This document shows, one piece after another, positions 9,594 to 11,783 of a stretch of DNA of 11,783 nt; the first letter of the stretch is position 1, and each line of letters begins with the position of its first letter. The translations under genes and the position numbers were made by a program. Source of the stretch: SVKR01 sp963605115 (GTDB lineage: Bacteria; Bacillota; Clostridia; Oscillospirales; Oscillospiraceae); assembly GCA_963605115.1 (NCBI GenBank), contig CAVCTM010000064.1, positions 1 through 11,783 on the forward strand, read 5' to 3'. Under the pieces are notes generated by a model that ran no database searches, had not been told where the DNA came from, and saw nothing but the letters and a program-made list of their open reading frames with translations.

Positions 9594-9622
9594 AGTATAG
9601 CACAAAGCGCGCCGGAGGGGAA
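9594..9622 (-). promoter_or_regulatory. Probable extended -10 promoter of the SprT-like gene
   Basis: On the minus strand TGCTATACT (9602-9594) is an extended -10 element. The -35 (TTCCCC, 9622-9617) with a 17-nt spacer matches the consensus poorly. The start codon lies about 28 nt downstream of the -10, which leaves room for a short leader with its ribosome site. Confidence 0.5.
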
Positions 9623-9632
9623 GCGCCTTGTC

Positions 9633-9680
9633 GTTTTGCAGAAAAAACAGGGGTGCGCGCGCCCGGATTTTCTGCAAAAC
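9633..9680. repeat. Long inverted repeat between the divergent promoters
   Basis: GTTTTGCAGAAAA (9633-9645) and TTTTCTGCAAAAC (9668-9680) are perfect 13-bp arms around a 22-nt centre. The centre holds GGGTGC and GCGCCC, which can pair as well with one wobble, so the whole 48 nt can form one long hairpin or cruciform. It lies upstream of both the SprT-like (-) and ilvE (+) promoters, so it is more likely a protein-binding or structural DNA site than a terminator. A smaller repeat, TTCGGT/ACCGAA (9688-9693 and 9700-9705), follows. Confidence 0.65.
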
Positions 9681-9711
9681 ATGGAAATTCGGTTTTTCGA
9701 CCGAAAACCCA

Positions 9712-9740
9712 TTGACAAGGAGCCAAAACGGTGCTTTAAT
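9712..9740 (+). promoter_or_regulatory. ilvE: Strong sigma-A promoter of ilvE
   Basis: Consensus TTGACA (9712-9717), a 17-nt spacer and TTTAAT (9735-9740), with an extended -10 TG at 9732-9733. The predicted start near 9747 gives a leader of about 42 nt, too short for a T-box or a peptide attenuator. An inverted repeat TGCTTTA (9732-9738)/TAAAGCA (9753-9759) spans the -10 and start site and could be an operator. Confidence 0.8.
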
Positions 9741-9788
9741 ACGCTATATTTTTAAAGCATAGTGCTTTGCTGCAAGGAGGAAATATTT

Positions 9789-10856
9789 ATGAACATCAAA
9801 GTCACACCCACGAAGACCCCGGCGGCAAAGCCCGCCGACGAGCGCGCGCTCGGCTTCGGCAAGGTCTTTGCGGACCACATGTTCCTGATGGACTGGAACG
9901 CGGGGACCGGCTGGCACGACGCGCGCATCGTCCCCTTCGGACCGCTCGGCATCCACCCGGCGTCCACCGTGCTGCATTACGGCATGGAGATCTTCGAGGG
10001 GCTGAAGGCTTACCGCCGCGCCGACGGCGGCGTCCAGCTCTTCCGCCCGCAGCGCAATTTTGCCCGCATGAACCGCAGCGCGGCGCGTATGGGTCTGCCG
10101 CTGCTCGACGAGGACTTTGCCCTGACCGCGCTGACGGAGCTCGTCCGCCTCGACAGCGCGTGGGTGCCCAGCAGCGACGGCGCGAGCCTCTATATCCGCC
10201 CGTTCATGTTCGGCGACGACGAGCACCTCGGCGTCCACGGCGTGTCCCACGCGCGCTTTTGCATCATTCTCTCGCCGAGCGGCAGCTACTATGTCGGCGG
10301 GCTCCAGCCGGTGAAGATCATGATCGAGGACGAGGATGTCCGCGCCGTCCGCGGCGGCACCGGCGAAGCCAAGTGCGGCGGCAACTACGGCGCCTCTGTC
10401 CGCGCAGGAAACCGCGCGGAGGAGCGCGGCTATTCTCAGGTCCTCTGGCTCGACGGCGTGGAGCGCCGCTACATCGAGGAGGTCGGCGCGATGAACATTA
10501 TGTTCAAGATCGGCGGCAGGGTCTGCACCCCGGCGCTGAGCGGCTCGATCTTGGACGGCGTAACGCGCCGCAGCATTCTGGAGCTGCTCGCCCACGAGGG
10601 CACGCCCGCGGACGAGCGGCGCATCAGCGTCGACGAGCTCATCGCCGCGGCGGAGAGCGGCGCGCTGGAGGAGGCATGGGGCTGTGGCACCGCCGCCGTC
10701 GTCTCCCCGGTCGGCGCTCTCGCCTATCAGGGCAGGGAATACCCCATCAACGGCGGGAAGATCGGTCCCACCACCCAGCATCTCTACGACGAGCTCACCG
10801 CCATCCAGTGGGGCAGGGCGGAGGATCCCTTCGGCTGGGTGTATCCGGTGGAATAA
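9789..10856 (+). CDS. ilvE: Branched-chain amino acid aminotransferase
   Basis: Pyridoxal-phosphate (PLP) enzyme that interconverts Val, Leu and Ile with their 2-oxo acids using glutamate/2-oxoglutarate; it is the last step of branched-chain synthesis and a source of branched fatty acid primers. The 355 residues fit the class IV, larger BCAT type. The Schiff-base lysine is K195 in GGTGEAKCGGNYGAS (189-203). Further family marks are YGMEIFEGLKAYR (64-76), the EVGAMN motif at 231-236 and the phosphate-binding SGSILDGVTRRS (251-262). The chosen start is ATG 9789 with AAGGAGG (9774-9780) eight nt upstream. An in-frame GTG at 9762 would add nine residues but would bury the ribosome site inside the coding frame. 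It is transcribed alone: own promoter, and terminator 24 nt after the stop. Confidence 0.96.
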   Translation: MNIKVTPTKTPAAKPADERALGFGKVFADHMFLMDWNAGTGWHDARIVPFGPLGIHPASTVLHYGMEIFEGLKAYRRADGGVQLFRPQRNFARMNRSAARMGLPLLDEDFALTALTELVRLDSAWVPSSDGASLYIRPFMFGDDEHLGVHGVSHARFCIILSPSGSYYVGGLQPVKIMIEDEDVRAVRGGTGEAKCGGNYGASVRAGNRAEERGYSQVLWLDGVERRYIEEVGAMNIMFKIGGRVCTPALSGSILDGVTRRSILELLAHEGTPADERRISVDELIAAAESGALEEAWGCGTAAVVSPVGALAYQGREYPINGGKIGPTTQHLYDELTAIQWGRAEDPFGWVYPVE

Positions 10857-10880
10857 AAAACGCACAGGACTTTCAAACCA

Positions 10881-10914
10881 GGAGCCCCCGGAGCATTTTG
10901 GCTCCGGGGGCTCC
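10881..10914 (+). terminator. Terminator hairpin after ilvE
   Basis: A perfect 14-bp stem, GGAGCCCCCGGAGC (10881-10894) and GCTCCGGGGGCTCC (10901-10914), with loop ATTTTG. The downstream sequence TCAGATTGTC lacks a clear T run. The stem sequence is almost the same as at 11298-11330, and it joins directly to the tail of repeat copy 2. Confidence 0.75.
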
Positions 10915-11012
10915 TCAGATTGTCAAAAACTCCCACGAGCTGCGATTTTAAAGGCTCCCGAAGTGCAAGGGGAGCTGGCGCGGCGTAGCCGCGACTGAGG
11001 GGTTGTAAGCTT
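10915..11012 (-). repeat. Dispersed hairpin repeat, copy 2 (minus orientation)
   Basis: Read on the minus strand it has the same order as copy 1: AAGCTTACAACCCCTCAGTC, hairpin A (CGCGGC 10979-10984 and GCCGCG 10988-10993, loop GTA), hairpin B (GCTCCC at 10954-10959 with GGGAGC on the other side), CCTTTAAAA and a tail with TTTTTGACAATCTGAG running into the hairpin at 10881-10914. It faces copy 3 head to head. Confidence 0.8.
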
Positions 11013-11042
11013 GCGAAACCGCCAGGTTTGGATGGTTGGTGC

Positions 11043-11128
11043 GTAGGGGCTGGCGTCCTCGACAGCCCGCGGCTTCCACCTTCGCCCGAGCTTCCCACAG
11101 ACGGGTCGTCGAGGACGCCGACCCCTAC
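11043..11128. repeat. Inner inverted repeat of the nested palindrome
   Basis: The 27-nt arms at 11043-11069 and 11102-11128 are near-perfect inverted copies: GTAGGGGCTGGCGTCCTCGA on the left, and GTAGGGGTCGGCGTCCTCGA when the right arm is reversed, with a few mismatches. The 32-nt centre (11070-11101) shows no further clear pairing. Similar GTAGGGG...CGTCCTCGAC words are, as far as I know, a separate dispersed repeat type in gut Clostridia. No open frame or transposase is present. Confidence 0.75.
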
Positions 11129-11159
11129 GAAACATCGCTGGATGCTTAGCGCCTGACAG

Positions 11160-11297
11160 AAGCTTACAACCCTCCAGTCAGCCTTCGGCTGACAGCCTCT
11201 GCTGTACACGCCCCAGTGTGCGCACTGGGGTGCCTTGCACTTCGGAGGCCTTTAAATTGTTCGGCTTTGCCGCGTTGATAAGACTTTTTGATAAGAG
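11160..11297 (+). repeat. Dispersed hairpin repeat, copy 3 (plus orientation) with an internal insertion
   Basis: Starts AAGCTTACAACCCTCCAGTC, with hairpin A GTCAGCC (11177-11183), TTC, GGCTGAC (11187-11193). Hairpin B is split: GCCTC (11195-11199) pairs with GAGGC (11245-11249), but about 30 nt lie between, including CCCCAGTG (11211-11218)/CACTGGGG (11223-11230). CCTTTAAA follows, then a diverged tail with CTTTTTGATAAGAG leading into the hairpin at 11298-11330. The ends match copy 2 in inverted orientation at 22 of 24 and 18 of 20 positions. Confidence 0.75.
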
Positions 11298-11330
11298 GAA
11301 GCCCCCGGAGCGTTTGGCTCCGGGGGCTTC
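11298..11330 (-). terminator. Terminator hairpin after the SASP gene
   Basis: A perfect 14-bp stem, GAAGCCCCCGGAGC (11298-11311) and GCTCCGGGGGCTTC (11317-11330), with a five-nt loop. It lies 13 nt beyond the stop codon of the minus-strand SASP gene. On the minus strand it is followed by CTCTTATC rather than a T run. Confidence 0.75.
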
Positions 11331-11343
11331 TGTTGGGAAGTGC

Positions 11344-11541
11344 TTACTTCATGCCGTTCTCGTAGGCTTCGATCATCTTGCGGACCATCTGGCCGCCGAT
11401 GGAACCTGCCTGCTTGCTGGTCAGATCACCGTTGTAGCCCTGCTTCAGATTGACGCCGACCTGAGAGGCGGCCTCCATCTTGAAACGGTCCATCGCATCG
11501 CGGGCGTTGGGGTTCACGAGGTTGTTGGAACTCTTAGCCAT
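11344..11541 (-). CDS. Alpha/beta-type small acid-soluble spore protein (SASP)
   Basis: Coats and protects DNA in the dormant spore and is degraded at germination by the protease GPR. The 65 residues are of the usual length. The two conserved blocks are RFKMEAASQVGVNLKQGYNG (19-38) and LTSKQAGSIGGQMVRKMIEA (40-59). The expected GPR cleavage point follows E23. Here the next residues are Ala-Ala-Ser-Gln, where the textbook pattern has a bulky residue after Glu and a second Glu three residues later, a modest deviation. The ATG at 11541-11539 is preceded by AAGGAG (complement of 11554-11559) with a 12-nt spacing. It is a single gene; the leader upstream is structured. Its presence implies an endospore-forming organism or lineage. 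Confidence 0.96.
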   Translation of the reverse strand: MAKSSNNLVNPNARDAMDRFKMEAASQVGVNLKQGYNGDLTSKQAGSIGGQMVRKMIEAYENGMK

Positions 11542-11556
11542 GTTGATTTACAACTC

Positions 11557-11632
11557 CTTTGCAAAAAGTGTTTTTCGGGTCCGGAAGCCGCCGGAGCGGT
11601 CTCCGCTGTTCCCGGACATAGCTTTTGCAAAG
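11557..11632 (-). promoter_or_regulatory. Structured SASP leader that can cover the ribosome binding site
   Basis: In the minus-strand RNA, CTTTGCAAAA (11632-11623) can pair perfectly over 10 bp with TTTTGCAAAG (11566-11557), whose 3' end is part of the AAGGAG ribosome site. The enclosed stretch folds further: GTCCGG/CCGGAC (11617-11612 with 11584-11579) and AGCGG/CCGCT (11607-11603 with 11599-11595). This gives a nested hairpin ending at the ribosome site. The pairing is seen directly; a regulatory role is inference. Confidence 0.5.
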
Positions 11633-11639
11633 CGCGGCG

Positions 11640-11670
11640 AAGTATGCGTTTATTTGCTGGAAAGTTTTAG
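11640..11670 (-). promoter_or_regulatory. Candidate forespore (sigma-G-like) promoter of the SASP gene
   Basis: CATACTT on the minus strand (11646-11640) resembles the sigma-G -10 CATACTA. At 17-18 nt spacing the -35 region reads TAAAAC or CTAAAA, a poor match to the expected TGAATA-like element. The predicted start (about 11632-11634) coincides with the first base of the left arm of the leader hairpin, which supports the call. Confidence 0.35.
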
Positions 11671-11697
11671 ACCTTATCCCCAAAGAGCCTCGCAGAG

Positions 11698-11719
11698 TTT
11701 CGCCGGCGCACCGGCGAAA
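11698..11719. repeat. Short perfect inverted repeat upstream of the SASP gene
   Basis: TTTCGCCGG (11698-11706), loop CGCA, CCGGCGAAA (11711-11719). No T run lies on either side, so it is not a typical terminator. Its role is unknown; it may end a gene that lies beyond the window. Confidence 0.5.
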
Positions 11720-11731
11720 TAAAGTGAGATC

Positions 11732-11764
11732 ATTTTTCGGCGCGACACGCGCGTGCCGAAAAAT
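11732..11764. repeat. Inverted repeat with AT-rich outer arms at the right edge
   Basis: ATTTTTCGGC (11732-11741) and GCCGAAAAAT (11755-11764) are perfect 10-bp arms around a GC-rich 13-nt centre that contains the palindrome ACGCGCGT. T-rich bases come first and A-rich bases last on both strands, the reverse of an intrinsic terminator. I see no gene in 11647-11783. Confidence 0.5.
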
Positions 11765-11783
11765 ACTCTGCGCGGAGGGAACG

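Noticed and set aside
9567..9677. Longer SprT-like protein starting at 9677
   Set aside because: The extension crosses the likely promoter and one arm of the inverted repeat, lacks a ribosome site and adds no conserved residues.
9741..9788. T-box or peptide attenuator before ilvE
   Set aside because: The leader from the strong promoter is only about 42 nt, with no T-box sequence, specifier loop or terminator/antiterminator pair.
10767..10998. Small overlapping frames at the end of ilvE and into repeat copy 2
   Set aside because: They are out-of-frame shadows of ilvE that continue into hairpin sequence; no start signals.
10857..11340. CRISPR array or tRNA in the gene-free stretch
   Set aside because: The repeats are inverted pairs of unequal spacing, not regularly spaced direct repeats, and no cloverleaf or T-arm consensus could be found.
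11218..11670. 150-codon plus-strand open frame across the SASP gene
   Set aside because: It starts inside repeat copy 3 and runs antisense to the well-supported SASP gene; no ribosome site or family features.

Overview
This is a GC-rich bacterial chromosome segment. Codons end overwhelmingly in G or C, while promoters and spacers are AT-rich. The gene content points to a Gram-positive, spore-forming Clostridia lineage of the Oscillospiraceae/Ruminococcaceae type. The evidence is an alpha/beta-type small acid-soluble spore protein (SASP), folate-dependent TrmFO, the neighbourhoods dprA-topA-trmFO and plsX-acpP-rnc, and short dispersed hairpin repeats of a kind I associate with gut Clostridia. 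The assignment is inferred from gene content; no 16S gene is present.

Layout. At the left edge lies one copy of a hairpin repeat (4-94) that runs into a terminator hairpin (95-122). Next comes a minus-strand MATE-family transporter gene (128-1116) that is broken: TM1-2 are joined out of frame to the second half, and about 110-130 residues in the middle are missing. A divergent intergenic region (1117-1385) holds promoters for both directions and an extra minus-strand terminator. From 1386 to 9021 a tightly packed plus-strand operon runs: TrmH-family RNA methyltransferase, dprA, topA, trmFO, plsX, acpP, rnc. It ends at a hairpin shared with a convergent SprT-like zinc metalloprotease gene (9063-9566, minus). 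A second divergent region (9567-9788) contains a long inverted repeat and a strong sigma-A promoter for a monocistronic branched-chain aminotransferase gene (9789-10856).

The region 10857-11343 has no gene. It is made of terminators, two facing copies of the left-edge repeat and, between them, another pair of inverted 27-nt arms, giving a nested palindrome of about 310 bp. On the right, a minus-strand SASP gene (11344-11541) follows a leader that can fold over its own ribosome binding site. Two further hairpins lie at the right edge.

How it works together. The operon combines tRNA/rRNA modification (TrmH-family enzyme, TrmFO, RNase III), DNA handling (DprA, topoisomerase I) and the entry of fatty acid/phospholipid synthesis (PlsX, ACP). 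All are housekeeping. I see no defence island, prophage, CRISPR array or evident new multi-gene system. The unusual content is in the non-coding parts: the repeat/terminator units, the nested palindrome, the SASP leader fold and the MATE deletion.
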